From Ensifer sp. LCM 4579 (GTDB lineage Bacteria > Pseudomonadota > Alphaproteobacteria > Rhizobiales > Rhizobiaceae): a DNA stretch of 64,000 bases. How positions within the stretch are numbered: position 1 is the stretch's first letter; every line of letters starts with the position of its first letter. Positions 44,842 to 54,697 of the stretch are shown here, one piece after another. The stretch is from positions 1 to 64,000 of the forward strand of contig NZ_MDDV01000060.1 of the NCBI RefSeq assembly GCF_001854885.1, read 5' to 3'. Made by a program: the position numbers and the translations under genes. The notes under the pieces were generated by a model, which was not told the DNA's origin, ran no database searches, and saw only the letters and a list, made by a program, of their open reading frames with translations.

Positions 44842-46209
44842 TCAAGCTGCGGCGGCGACGACCCTGTTTCGTCCATTGTTTTTCGCGTCGTAGAGCGCCA
44901 CGTCGGCGCGCTTGAGCAAGGCTTCGGGCGTATCGCCCTCCGGCCGCAAGCTGGCAAGCCCGAGAGATGCCGTGACGCTCAACACCGTGTCGGCGCGCGC
45001 AATTTCGAAACCACGGCTCGCAACCATCAGTCGAAGCCGTTCGGCGACCACCGCGGCCATCTCCGCCGTGGTGTCGGGCATGACGATTACGAATTCCTCG
45101 CCGCCGAAGCGGCATGCGAGATCGGCGCCGCGGACGGTCGCCCGCACCCGACTGGCGAATTCGCGCAGGACTTCGTCGCCGGAGTCGTGACCATAGGTGT
45201 CGTTAACCTGCTTGAAGCGGTCGATATCGGTGATGCAGATCGATAGCGGCCGTCCGCGGGCCATCGCCCGATCCACGAGCAGCTTCAGGTGACCGTCCAG
45301 ATAACGGCGATTGTGGAGGCCGGTGAGATCGTCGGTGATCGCCAGTTCGATCGTCTGCTGCACACTGGCGCGCAGCCGATCGTTGCATTGCTTCCGACGG
45401 ATCTGTGTGAGGCAACGGGCGAGCAGTTCATTGGGGTCGACCGGACGCATGATATAGTCCGTCACCCCGAGTTCGAGCGCGCGCACGATCAACTCGTCGT
45501 TGGCCTGGTCCGCGACAAGCAGGATCGGGATGAAACGCGTCCGCTCGAGAGAGCGCAATTGCGAGCAGAGACGCAACGGGTCGTAGTCATCGAAATTCGC
45601 GTTGACGATGACGAGATCGAAATCGCTCTCGGCGGCCTCGAAGAGAGCGGCCTGCGGCTCGGCCATGACCGAGACCGCGGCAATCGGCTTCAGCGCCCTC
45701 AACAGCCGCTCCTGCGACGAGGCGCGGCCATCGACAAGGAGCACGGAACCGGGCTCGTCCGGTCGGTCCTGCCGCAGCAGTTCCTGCAGCCCGATCGTGT
45801 GCGTCGTCTGCGCCCTGAGGCGCAGCTCGTCGCTGACGTTCTTCAAGCGTACGAGGCTTTTCACCCGCGACATCAGTTGCAGATCATTGACGGGTTTCGT
45901 GAGAAAATCATCCGCACCAGCCTTCAGCCCGCGCACGCGATCGGAAGGCTGGTCGAGTGCCGTCACCATGACCACGGGAATATGCGCCGTTCGGCTATTC
46001 GCTTTCAGCCTCTCGCAAACCTCGAATCCGTCCATGCCCGGCATCATGATGTCGAGCAGCACGAGATCCACCGGCGTCGTCTCGCAAATCGCCAGAGCGG
46101 AATGTCCATTTTCGGCGGTCAGCACGTCAAAATACTCGGCCAAGAGCCGCGCCTCGAGGAGCTTCACATTGGCTGGTACGTCATCGACGACGAGGATACG
46201 CGCAGTCAT
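44842..46209 (-). CDS. pleD: Response regulator and diguanylate cyclase PleD
   Basis: A 455-residue protein of REC-REC-GGDEF layout that makes c-di-GMP. REC1 has the phosphoacceptor Asp53 (LVLLDIMMPG). REC2 (from about 150) is degenerate: SVLLVDGRAS keeps a single acidic residue, as in Caulobacter PleD, where it serves dimerisation. The catalytic loop reads GGEEF (RFGGEEFVIVMPD, near 370), and RGAD five residues before it is the RxxD inhibitory site for product feedback. It lies 17 bases after divK in one operon. Together they link cell-cycle signalling and c-di-GMP. Confidence 0.97.
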   Translation of the reverse strand: MTARILVVDDVPANVKLLEARLLAEYFDVLTAENGHSALAICETTPVDLVLLDIMMPGMDGFEVCERLKANSRTAHIPVVMVTALDQPSDRVRGLKAGADDFLTKPVNDLQLMSRVKSLVRLKNVSDELRLRAQTTHTIGLQELLRQDRPDEPGSVLLVDGRASSQERLLRALKPIAAVSVMAEPQAALFEAAESDFDLVIVNANFDDYDPLRLCSQLRSLERTRFIPILLVADQANDELIVRALELGVTDYIMRPVDPNELLARCLTQIRRKQCNDRLRASVQQTIELAITDDLTGLHNRRYLDGHLKLLVDRAMARGRPLSICITDIDRFKQVNDTYGHDSGDEVLREFASRVRATVRGADLACRFGGEEFVIVMPDTTAEMAAVVAERLRLMVASRGFEIARADTVLSVTASLGLASLRPEGDTPEALLKRADVALYDAKNNGRNRVVAAAA

Positions 46210-46226
46210 ATCAGTTTCCCGGCACT

Positions 46227-46598
46227 TCAGGCGTCGCCCAGGTAGGTCTTGATCGTTTCAATGAACTTGGGAACGGAAATCGGTTTAGAAACATATGCTT
46301 CGCACCCACCTTGGCGAATCCGTTCCTCGTCGCCCTTCATGGCGAAGGCGGTTACGGCAATAACGGGAATGACGTGCAGTTCGTCATCTTCCTTCAGCCA
46401 TTTGGTCACCTCGAGTCCGGAAACCTCCGGCAGTTGGATGTCCATCAGGATGAGATCTGGCCGGTGCTTGCGCGCAAGTTCCAGCGCTTCCATGCCGTTG
46501 CGCGTCTGGATCGTCGCGTAACCCGAAGCCTCAATCAGGTCTCGGAAGAGCTTCATGTTCAGCTCGTTGTCCTCAACAATCATCACCTGTTTGGGCAT
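46227..46598 (-). CDS. divK: Cell-cycle response regulator DivK
   Basis: Single-domain receiver of 123 residues. Asp10 and Asp53 ([11 protein letters not shown]) form the phosphorylation site, and Thr near 83 and Lys near 105 complete the receiver. DivK is controlled by PleC/DivJ-type kinases and feeds CtrA control in alphaproteobacteria. The short product starting [11 protein letters not shown] is preferred over a larger ORF ending at 46988. Pairing with pleD 17 bases downstream is conserved in Rhizobiales. Divergent from the DUF3572 gene. Confidence 0.97.
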   Translation of the reverse strand: MPKQVMIVEDNELNMKLFRDLIEASGYATIQTRNGMEALELARKHRPDLILMDIQLPEVSGLEVTKWLKEDDELHVIPVIAVTAFAMKGDEERIRQGGCEAYVSKPISVPKFIETIKTYLGDA

Positions 46599-46754
46599 GT
46601 CGATCCCTTGCTGTCTGTCGCCGCCTTGCAAGTCCCCTTTAGAGATATAAGCTTCACAATTGGCGACTCGACCCATTCCGTCATTCGCGAGGCTAGCGCT
46701 ATTTGGTTGAAAAAGAGGTAAACCCGGCCGCCAAATGAGAAGAGATTCAATGCG

Positions 46755-47027
46755 ATGAAGAGCGCCGACGAAACAGCCATTGCCATTCTGTCCTGGCTCG
46801 CGAGCGAGCCGGAACTCATGTCGCGCTTTCTGGCACTCTCCGGTACCGATATCGGCTCGCTGCGCCAGGCGGCTGGCGATCCCGGCTTCATGGGCGGTCT
46901 CGTCGCCTTTCTGATGGAGCACGAGCCGACGCTGATGGCGTTTTGCGCCGGGACCGGAACGCCGCCGGAAGACGTGGTCAGGGCACACCAGGCCTTGTCC
47001 GGTCCGGCGGATTTTGCGGACGGCTGA
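46755..47027 (+). CDS. DUF3572-family small protein
   Basis: A 90-residue protein with a helical pattern ([21 protein letters not shown], partly quoted) that I recognise as DUF3572, a family restricted to alphaproteobacteria and often found next to divK. Function unknown. Divergent from divK and followed at 8 bases by a HAD-like gene, so it may be in an operon with it. Confidence 0.87.
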   Translation: MKSADETAIAILSWLASEPELMSRFLALSGTDIGSLRQAAGDPGFMGGLVAFLMEHEPTLMAFCAGTGTPPEDVVRAHQALSGPADFADG

Positions 47028-47035
47028 CCGTAGCC

Positions 47036-47686
47036 ATGTGGGAAGCAGGAACCGGCATCCGTCTTTCCGACCGGCCGCTGATCGTCAGCGATGTCGATGA
47101 GGTCGTGCTCGAATTCCTGACACCCTTCACGGCTTTTTTGAAGGCTCGCGACCATGCGCTCCTTCCCCGCTCCTTCCGCCTTTCCGGCAATATAGTCGAT
47201 CGGGTAAGCGGCGAAGCGGTGAGCGACGCGGTGGCGGAAGCGCTGCTCGACGCCTTCTATGCGACGCAGGACCGGTGGCAGATGCCGGCAGTGCAGGTGG
47301 TCGAGACGCTGAAAGGATTTTCCGAAGAGGCCGATATCGTCTTCCTGACGGCGATGCCGCCGCGTCACGCGGCGGCCCGCCGCAGACTGCTCGACGCCCT
47401 CGATCTTCCATATCCGCTGCTTGCCTCCGAAGAGCCTAAAGGGCCGCTGGTCAAGCGCCTGCATCAGGAGCGCGATCTGCCGCTCGTCTTCGTCGACGAT
47501 ATTTTGCGCAATCTCCATTCCGTGCGGGAACACGCTCCAGCCTGCCTCCTCATCAACCTGATGGCGAACGCGGAATTTCGCGCCCTTGCGCCCGCACCCG
47601 GCGCCGACATCCGCGTCGCCGCGGACTGGCGGGAGGCGGCGAAGCTGATCCGCGCCCATTGTCGCGCACAGCCCAAGGCCTGCTGA
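47036..47686 (+). CDS. HAD-superfamily hydrolase-like protein
   Basis: A 216-residue protein. [12 protein letters not shown] near residue 17 resembles the HAD DxDx(V) nucleophile motif, IVFLTAMPP near 102 the Thr motif, and [13 protein letters not shown] near 153 the final acidic motif. These fit a HAD-type phosphatase, but the fold is inferred from spaced motifs only. The upstream part of the longer ORF overlaps DUF3572, so I take ATG 47036. The substrate is unknown. Confidence 0.72.
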   Translation: MWEAGTGIRLSDRPLIVSDVDEVVLEFLTPFTAFLKARDHALLPRSFRLSGNIVDRVSGEAVSDAVAEALLDAFYATQDRWQMPAVQVVETLKGFSEEADIVFLTAMPPRHAAARRRLLDALDLPYPLLASEEPKGPLVKRLHQERDLPLVFVDDILRNLHSVREHAPACLLINLMANAEFRALAPAPGADIRVAADWREAAKLIRAHCRAQPKAC

Positions 47687-47736
47687 ACCGCCTTTCCGCG
47701 CCGCCCTACCCGGGCAAGTCATTACGGCGCGAACCA

Positions 47737-48324
47737 TCATTGCCGCAATTCCAGTCGCATCAGAGGTCTGCCGTCCTTGCGCCGCGCCACGATCTCGAAG
47801 CCGGCGGCATCGAAGATCGTCGTCGAGCCGATACAGAGCACGACGGATTTCGACTGCTTGGCATGGTCGATCGGGCAGGCGTCGCGAGAGCGGGCACCGG
47901 CGGCCCGGGCATAGGCGATCGCAGCCGCGAGCATGCGATGGCTCAGCCCCTTGCCGCGCAAGGGCGAGGAAAGAAAAAAGCAACTCAGCGCCCAGACGCT
48001 CTCATCCTGCGCCTCGCTTTCTTGCAGCGGACGCGAAACGGTGCGTGGCGAATTGAATTGCGGCACGTCGGAACGGGGGCCTACCTGGACCCAGGCGACC
48101 GGCTCGCCCTCATGATAGCCGAGGAGGCCGGGCGGTGGTCCCGCCTCGATCCTCCGCCTCATGGCGTCCTTGCGTTCTCCGGCGCTCATCCTCGTTCGGA
48201 CTGCGTGCGGCAGGCGCAGTGCTATGCACCAGCAGCCGCAGAACGCGCCTTGCGGGCCGAAAAGCCTCTCGAAGTCCGGCCAGCGATCCGCTGTTGCCGG
48301 CGCAAATTGCAGGGCGGTATCCAA
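47737..48324 (-). CDS. GNAT-like acetyltransferase
   Basis: A 195-residue protein with a GNAT pattern: VWALSCFFLSSPLRGKGLSHRML near 115 (only the R-G-K-G-L loop is diagnostic), preceded by PVAWVQVGPRSDVP. Two cysteines (GCWCIAL) lie near the start, as in a group of Cys-containing GNATs. I choose the TTG at 48324 because GGAGG sits 6 bases upstream; the ATG at 48363 would put the start inside a RIME copy. The fold is moderately supported; the substrate is unknown. Convergent with the HAD-like gene. Confidence 0.72.
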   Translation of the reverse strand: MDTALQFAPATADRWPDFERLFGPQGAFCGCWCIALRLPHAVRTRMSAGERKDAMRRRIEAGPPPGLLGYHEGEPVAWVQVGPRSDVPQFNSPRTVSRPLQESEAQDESVWALSCFFLSSPLRGKGLSHRMLAAAIAYARAAGARSRDACPIDHAKQSKSVVLCIGSTTIFDAAGFEIVARRKDGRPLMRLELRQ

Positions 48325-48350
48325 TGAAGCCTCCAACGCCCGCTCACCAC

Positions 48351-48436
48351 CACAGCGCCACACGCCTGTTGGACGCGCAAACTCGCTGCATGAATCCCTC
48401 CTTAAATCGGTTCCGATTTAAGGAATCATGCAGTAG
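48351..48436. repeat. RIME1-type repeat between GNAT and dinB
   Basis: CACAGCGCCACACGCC..GGACGCGCAAACTCGCTGCATG, followed by TTAAATCGGTTCCGATTTAA and CATGCAGTAG. Shortened middle compared with 60566. It ends 22 bases before the dinB LexA box. Confidence 0.78.
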
Positions 48437-48457
48437 CGTAGAGCGTAAAGTCGCCCC

Positions 48458-48472
48458 GTTCAACATTTGTTC
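48458..48472 (+). promoter_or_regulatory. LexA (SOS) box of dinB
   Basis: GTTC-AACATTT-GTTC, matching the alphaproteobacterial LexA operator GTTC-N7-GTTC. It ends 6 bases before the dinB ATG. Confidence 0.85.
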
Positions 48473-48478
48473 CCAGAC

Positions 48479-49771
48479 ATGCAAGACAGCGCTGCACCGA
48501 TTCTCGGCTTCTGCAGAGACTGCCTGAAAGACCAGGCAGCGCTCGCCCGGCGGTGTCGCGCCTGCGGCAGTCCGCGTCTCCTGCACCACGCCGAACTCGA
48601 TCGACTCACCCTGGCGCATATCGACTGCGACGCCTTCTACGCCTCGATCGAGAAACGCGACAATCCAGAGCTCGCCGACAAGCCGGTCATAATCGGCGGC
48701 GGCAAGCGCGGCGTCGTCTCGACCGCCTGCTACATCGCCCGCATTCACGGCGTGCGCTCGGCCATGCCGATGTTCAAGGCGCTCGAGGCCTGCCCGGAAG
48801 CGGTGGTGATCAAGCCAAACATGGAGAAATATTCCCGTGTCGGGCGCGAAATCAGAACCATGATGCTGGAACTCACTCCGCTCGTGCAGCCGCTGTCGAT
48901 CGACGAGGCTTTCCTCGACTTGCGCGGCACCGAGCGGCTGCACCACGCCACGCCGGCCCGGACGCTCGCCAACTTCGCCCGGCGCGTCGAGCAGGAGATC
49001 GGCATCACCGTCTCCGTCGGCCTCTCCTACTGCAAGTTCCTCGCCAAGGTCGCCTCCGACTTGCAGAAGCCGCGCGGCTTCTCCGTAATCGGACAGGCCG
49101 AGGCCGTGGCCTTTCTGAAGGACTGTCCCGTCACATTGATCTGGGGCGTCGGCAAGGCCTTTGCCGCCACCCTCGAGCGGGACGGCATCCGCACCATCGG
49201 GCAGTTGCAGACGATGGACGAGGCCGAACTGATGCGCCGCTACGGCACGATGGGCCAGAGGCTATACCGGCTGTCGCGCGGCCAGGACGAACGCATCGTC
49301 GAGACCGATGGAGAGGCCAAGAGCATTTCTTCCGAAACGACCTTCTACGAGGACCTGTCTCGCCCGGAGGAGCTCATCTCGCATCTCAGACGCCTGAGCG
49401 AGCAGGTGGCGCTCAGGCTGCGCAAATCCGAACTCGCCGGACGGACGGTCGTCCTGAAATTGAAGACGGCGGATTTCAAGAGCCGTACGCGCAACCGGCG
49501 GCTGGAAAGCCCGACCCGCCTTGCCGACCGTATCTTCCGCACCGGTCTGCAACTGCTCGAGCGGGAACTCGACGGAACGAGATACAGGCTGATCGGCATC
49601 GGCGTCAGCGATCTTTGCGATCCCGTTCATGCCGATCCGCCGGATCTCGTGGATCCCTCGGCAACGCGGCGGGCGGCCGCCGAGGAGGCGATCAACAAGC
49701 TGCGCGACAAGTTCGGCAAGACCAGCGTCGAAACGGGGTACACCTTCGGCCAACGGCGCCGCGATCAGTAG
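48479..49771 (+). CDS. dinB: DNA polymerase IV with N-terminal zinc-ribbon-like module
   Basis: Y-family translesion polymerase of 430 residues. Residues 12-29 hold CRDC..CRAC (Cys12, 15, 26, 29), a zinc-ribbon-like module before the polymerase, which I recall in alphaproteobacterial DinB proteins. The palm has [14 protein letters not shown] (Asp metal ligand) near 46 and SIDEAFLDL near 140 (second acidic site), with helix-hairpin-helix and little-finger parts following. The start is the ATG at 48479; a TTG at 48467 lies inside the LexA box. A GTTC-N7-GTTC box just upstream predicts SOS induction. Confidence 0.95.
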   Translation: MQDSAAPILGFCRDCLKDQAALARRCRACGSPRLLHHAELDRLTLAHIDCDAFYASIEKRDNPELADKPVIIGGGKRGVVSTACYIARIHGVRSAMPMFKALEACPEAVVIKPNMEKYSRVGREIRTMMLELTPLVQPLSIDEAFLDLRGTERLHHATPARTLANFARRVEQEIGITVSVGLSYCKFLAKVASDLQKPRGFSVIGQAEAVAFLKDCPVTLIWGVGKAFAATLERDGIRTIGQLQTMDEAELMRRYGTMGQRLYRLSRGQDERIVETDGEAKSISSETTFYEDLSRPEELISHLRRLSEQVALRLRKSELAGRTVVLKLKTADFKSRTRNRRLESPTRLADRIFRTGLQLLERELDGTRYRLIGIGVSDLCDPVHADPPDLVDPSATRRAAAEEAINKLRDKFGKTSVETGYTFGQRRRDQ

Positions 49772-49894
49772 CCCGTGACAGCCGGCATCGGGTTCAATTC
49801 CTTAAATATTGGAGGATAGCCTCGCTCGACAAGTCCGGCGTGTCGCGGCATGCGTGCCGTTTGCAGGCGCCACCATCGCAAATGAGGGTTTGTC

Positions 49895-51106
49895 TTGCGT
49901 TCCACTCTCAGGATAGGGCTCGTCGTCCTCGCCGTGTCGTCGTCATCCGCCGCAGCAGCCGGCAAGCCGCCGTTGCAGATCGTGGTGTCGCGCCAGCAGC
50001 AGTCACTCGCCGTCTATGACGGCGATCGAGTGATCGCCACCTCGAATGTGTCGACCGGCAGAGCGAACCACAGGACTCCGACAGGCATCTTTTCGATCCT
50101 GGAGAAGCGCCGGCACCACGAATCGAACATCTATTCCAATGCGCCTATGCCGTTCATGCAGCGGCTGACCTGGTCCGGCATCGCCCTGCACGGCTCGAAA
50201 CACGTGCCGGACTATCCCGCTTCGCACGGATGCGTACGGCTTCCGGATCGCTTCGCCGCCGATCTCTTCAAGATCACCGAGCGCGGCATGCACGTGGTCA
50301 TAGCCGAGCGGGAAGTCGCCCCCGTCCAGGTTTCGAGCGACGTGCTCTTCCAGCCGAACCAGGCAAGGCAAGCGGCGCCGCTTGCCGACGTGCCCCTGCG
50401 CCCGGCTCTCAGTCATCTCGCGACCGGCGGCATCGAGGTGGCGATGGCTGAACGATCTCCCCTACCGCCCTCGTTCGAACGCGACGGGGCGCCCATCCGC
50501 ATTCTGATTACCCGGCGCGGCCTGCGAGAGAGCGTGCGCGACCTTCAGATGCTCCTGAACACGTTCGGCTACAATGCTGGCGAACCGGACGGATATAGCG
50601 GTCCCGCGACACGCGCCGCCATCCGCGCCTTCCAGGCGGCCGAGGGTATGCCGACCGATGGGGAAATCACGCCGGATCTGCTCCAGGCGGTCTTCCGCAA
50701 GGCGGGCCGCGGGACACCGCCGAACGGAATCCTGCGCGTGCGCCAGGACTTCCAGCCGCTCTTCGAAGTCGATATCGACATCGCCGAGCCCCGGCTGGCG
50801 CTCGGCACGCATTTTCTACAGTTTCAGGAACTCGACGCCCGTTCGGGAGAAGGCAAATGGTTCGGCCTTTCCCTGGACAATGCGCTGACGAATGCCACAA
50901 AAAAGCGCCTTGGGATCACGACCGATGCGGATGCCCGCGATTTCAACGCCCTGAAGCGCACGCTTGACCGCATCACGGTGCCGGAGGATACGCGCCGGCG
51001 CATCGCATCCCTTCTCGCCGATGGCTCATCGCTTTCGATCTCCGATACCGAGATCGGCACGGAGACCGGTGAAGGAACCGATTTCATCATCATCACGCAA
51101 CCGTAA
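49895..51106 (+). CDS. L,D-transpeptidase with peptidoglycan-binding domain
   Basis: An exported 403-residue enzyme. After a signal peptide (about 1-22), the YkuD domain runs from 27 to 140 with the catalytic SHGCVRL at 110-116 (Cys113). A PG_binding_1 repeat (LQMLLNTFGYNAGEPDGYSG) follows near 218, and the C-terminal part is less defined. It should crosslink or anchor peptidoglycan with 3-3 bonds, typical of Rhizobiales. The start is TTG at 49895 with GAGGG six bases upstream. Follows dinB on the same strand. Confidence 0.92.
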   Translation: MRSTLRIGLVVLAVSSSSAAAAGKPPLQIVVSRQQQSLAVYDGDRVIATSNVSTGRANHRTPTGIFSILEKRRHHESNIYSNAPMPFMQRLTWSGIALHGSKHVPDYPASHGCVRLPDRFAADLFKITERGMHVVIAEREVAPVQVSSDVLFQPNQARQAAPLADVPLRPALSHLATGGIEVAMAERSPLPPSFERDGAPIRILITRRGLRESVRDLQMLLNTFGYNAGEPDGYSGPATRAAIRAFQAAEGMPTDGEITPDLLQAVFRKAGRGTPPNGILRVRQDFQPLFEVDIDIAEPRLALGTHFLQFQELDARSGEGKWFGLSLDNALTNATKKRLGITTDADARDFNALKRTLDRITVPEDTRRRIASLLADGSSLSISDTEIGTETGEGTDFIIITQP

Positions 51107-51137
51107 GCAGCGGATGACCCTGCCGGGTCCGGCCGCT

Positions 51138-54100
51138 TCAAACCAGTTCGACGTCCACGACGCCCGGTGCCGAGCGCAAGGCGGCGGCGATTTCCGGCGA
51201 TATCCGGTATTTTTCGCCAAGTTCGACCTCGATTTCCCGCTGGCCGTCGTCCTTGATGAGGATGAAGGAAACCAGGCCGTCGCCCTTCGTGTTGAGGTGG
51301 GATGCAATCGAGCGCAAGGGGCCGGAATCGCGCACATAGACGCGCAGCGCCTTTTGCATTTGCAGCGATTCTTCCTCCAGCGAACGGAGCGTTCTTATGC
51401 GAAGGCCGATGCCTTCCGGGCGCTCGTCGGCATCCACCGTCATCACCAGCGATTTGCCCGCTTCCAGCAAATCGCGGTTCTGGTGCAGCGTTTCCGAAAA
51501 GAGAACCGCCTCGAACTGGCCCGAGGCGTCGGAAAAGGCAACAATGCCCATCTTGTTGCCGGTGCGCGTCTTGCGCTCCTGTTTCGATGTGACCGTCCCG
51601 GCCAGCCGGCCGGCGGTAGCGCCCTTTTTCACCGCCGCGGCGAAATCGCCGAATGTCTGCACCCGCATCTTCTGGAGCAGTTTGTCGTAGGTATCGAGCG
51701 GGTGCGCCGAGAGATAGAAGCCGAGCACCTGGAATTCGCGGTGCAGCTTCTCCGAGGCGAGCCAGGGCGTGTAGGGCGGCAGCACGATCTTTTCGGGTCC
51801 CGTCGCGGCGCCCGCGCCGAACATGTCGCTCTGCCCGCTCACCTTGTTTTCCTGGGCGCGCTGCGCAAAGCCGAGGATGCGGTCGAGCCCGCCGATGAGC
51901 TCGGCCCGATCGTAACCGAAGCAATCGAATGCACCGGCAGCGATCAGGCTCTCGAAGACGCGTCGGTTCAAAAGCTTCGGATCGATCCTGAGGCAGAAGT
52001 CCTCGAGGCTTGCAAACGGCCGGTCGCCACGAACCTCTACGATATGGTCGACCGCCGACTCGCCGACACCCTTGATCGCCGCCAGCGAATAATAGATGCG
52101 GTTGTCGCCGGTCTCGAAATGGCGGAACGACGTCTGCACCGACGGCGCGATCACCTCGATACCGAGGCGTTTTGCGTCCTGGCGGAAATCGTTGATCTTC
52201 TCCGTATTCGACATGTCCAGCGTCATGGACGCTGCCAGGAACTCGACCGGATAATGCGCCTTCATATAGGCCGTCTGGTAGGAGACGATAGCATAGGCGG
52301 CCGCATGCGACTTGTTGAAGCCGTAATTGGCGAACTTCGCGAGCAGGTCGAAGATCAGGTCCGCCTGCGGCTTGGAGACGCCGTTCTGAACGGCGCCTTC
52401 GACGAAGCGGGCGCGCTGCTTGTCCATCTCCTCCTTGATCTTCTTGCCCATGGCGCGGCGCAGCAGGTCCGCCTCGCCGAGCGAATAGCCCGAAAGCACC
52501 TGGGCGATCTGCATCACCTGCTCCTGATAGACGATAACGCCCTGGGTTTCCTTGAGCAGGTAATCGATCTTCGGATGGATCGATTCGATCTCTTCCTCGC
52601 CGTGCTTGCGGGCATTGTAGACCGGGATGTTCTCCATCGGCCCCGGGCGGTAGAGCGCGACAAGTGCGATGATGTCCTCGATGCAGTCCGGGCGCATGCC
52701 GATCAGCGCCTTGCGCATGCCGGCGCTTTCCACCTGAAACACGCCGACCGTTTCGCCACGGGAGAGAATTTCGTAAGTCTTCGGATCGTCGAACGGGATG
52801 CTCGCAAGGTCAACCTCGATGCCGCGCTTGGCGACGAAGTCGACGGCTGTCTTCAGCACCGTCAGCGTTTTGAGGCCGAGAAAGTCGAATTTGACGAGGC
52901 CGGCCTGCTCAACCCATTTCATGTTGAACTGAGTGACCGGCATATCCGATCGCGGATCGCGATACATCGGCACGAGCTGCGATAGCGGCCGATCGCCTAT
53001 AACGATACCGGCCGCATGGGTCGAGGCGTGACGATAGAGGCCCTCGATTTTTTGCGCGATGTCGAGAAGGCGGGCAACGACCGGCTCCTTCTCCGCCTCC
53101 TCCTGCAGGCGCGGCTCTTCCTCGATCGCCTTCGAAAGCGGCGTCGGGTTGGCCGGGTTGTTCGGTACGAGTTTGCAGATCTTGTCGACCTGCCCGTAAG
53201 GCATCTCCAGCACCCGGCCGACGTCACGCAGCGCCGCTCGCGCCTGCAGCGAACCGAATGTGATGATCTGCGCCACCTGCTCGCGCCCATATTTGCGTTG
53301 GACGTAGCGGATGACCTCTTCGCGCCGGTCCTGGCAGAAGTCGATGTCGAAGTCCGGCATCGACACGCGCTCGGGATTGAGGAAGCGTTCGAACAGCAAC
53401 GAAAAGCGCATCGGATCGACATCGGTAATCGTTAGCGCATAGGCGACCAGCGAGCCGGCGCCGGAGCCACGGCCGGGGCCGACCGGAATGTCATGCTCCT
53501 TGGCCCATTTGATGAAGTCCGCAACGATCAGGAAGTAGCCCGGAAACTTCATGCGCTCGATGACGCTGAGCTCGAAGGCCAGCCGCTCGCGGTAATCCTC
53601 TTCCCTGTAGCCGGGCGCCATGCCGAGCTTGGCCAAACGGAAATCCAGCCCCTCCTCCGCCTGCCGGCGCAGTTCCGCCGCTTCCGCGCGTTCGGCTTCC
53701 TCCGGATCGTCCGAGCCGCCCGTAAAGCGCGGCAGAATCGGTTTGCGCGTATTGAGCATGAATGAGCAGCGTCGCGCGATCTCGACCGTATGTTCCAGCG
53801 CCTCCGGTAGATCGGCGAAGAGTGCCGCCATTTCCTTGCGGCTTTTCAGATAATGATCCGGCGTCAGCCGGAAGCGGCTGTCATCCGAGACGACGGCATT
53901 ATGGGCGACCGCCATCAGGGCATCATGGGCGTCGTAGTCGGCGGGCGAAGGAAAGAAGGCCTCATTGGTCGCGACAAGCGGAACGTCGTGGCAATAGGCA
54001 AGCTCCACCATGCGGCTCTCGTGACGCCGGTCGTAATTGCCCTGCCGTTGCAACTCGACATAGAGGCGATCGCCGAATAGTGCGAGCAGCACCTTCAGCC

Positions 54101-54632
54101 GTGACTCCGCAAGCTGCGGCGAGCCGGCCTTGAGCGCCAGATCGACGGGACCAGCGGCAGCCCCCGTCAAGGCGATCAGCCCTTCCGTTCCACCCTCCGC
54201 AAGCCATGAACGCGTGATCCGCGCCGCCTGATGCCCTTCGCCTTCGAGATAGGCGCGGCTGACGAGATCGACGAGCCGCGCGTAGCCGGCCTCGGTTGCG
54301 GCGATGAGGACGATTGCGGGCAGCTTCGCGAGTTGCTGTGGATGCCCCCGCCGCTCGCCTTCCTCGTCCTCCATATCGATGGAGAGTTGACAGCCGATGA
54401 TCGGCTGCAATCCGTCGTCTGCCGCCTTCTGGGAGAATTCCAGCGCCGCGAACAGGTTGTTGGTATCGGCTATTCCGATTGCCGGCTGGTCATCGCCAAC
54501 CGCCTTGCCGATTATCTTCTTGAGCGGCAGCGCGCCCTCGAGCAGCGAATAAGCGGAGTGCACACGCAGATGGACGAATTGCGGGTTCTTTGCACCTGTG
54601 ATGTCCTGCCCAGCGCCTTCGCCTCTTGCCAT
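51138..54632 (-). CDS. dnaE: DNA polymerase III alpha subunit
   Basis: Replicative polymerase of 1164 residues. It begins with a PHP domain ([14 protein letters not shown] near 20), then the C-family palm with [16 protein letters not shown] near 390 and [18 protein letters not shown] near 430 (catalytic Asp pair). [12 protein letters not shown] near 690, [27 protein letters not shown]-type sequence near 770 and a C-terminal OB fold / tau-binding region from about 1000 follow. There is no proofreading exonuclease domain, so it is DnaE1-type rather than PolC. The 5' side holds a MITE-like repeat and a LexA-controlled short ORF. Convergent with the L,D-transpeptidase. Confidence 0.98.
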   Translation of the reverse strand: [1164 protein letters not shown]

Positions 54633-54697
54633 TGTCGCACTCCGATTCCTGTCCGGTGCGGAGCATATCCCGTTTCCGGTCCCGGCTGTCCAGCCTT

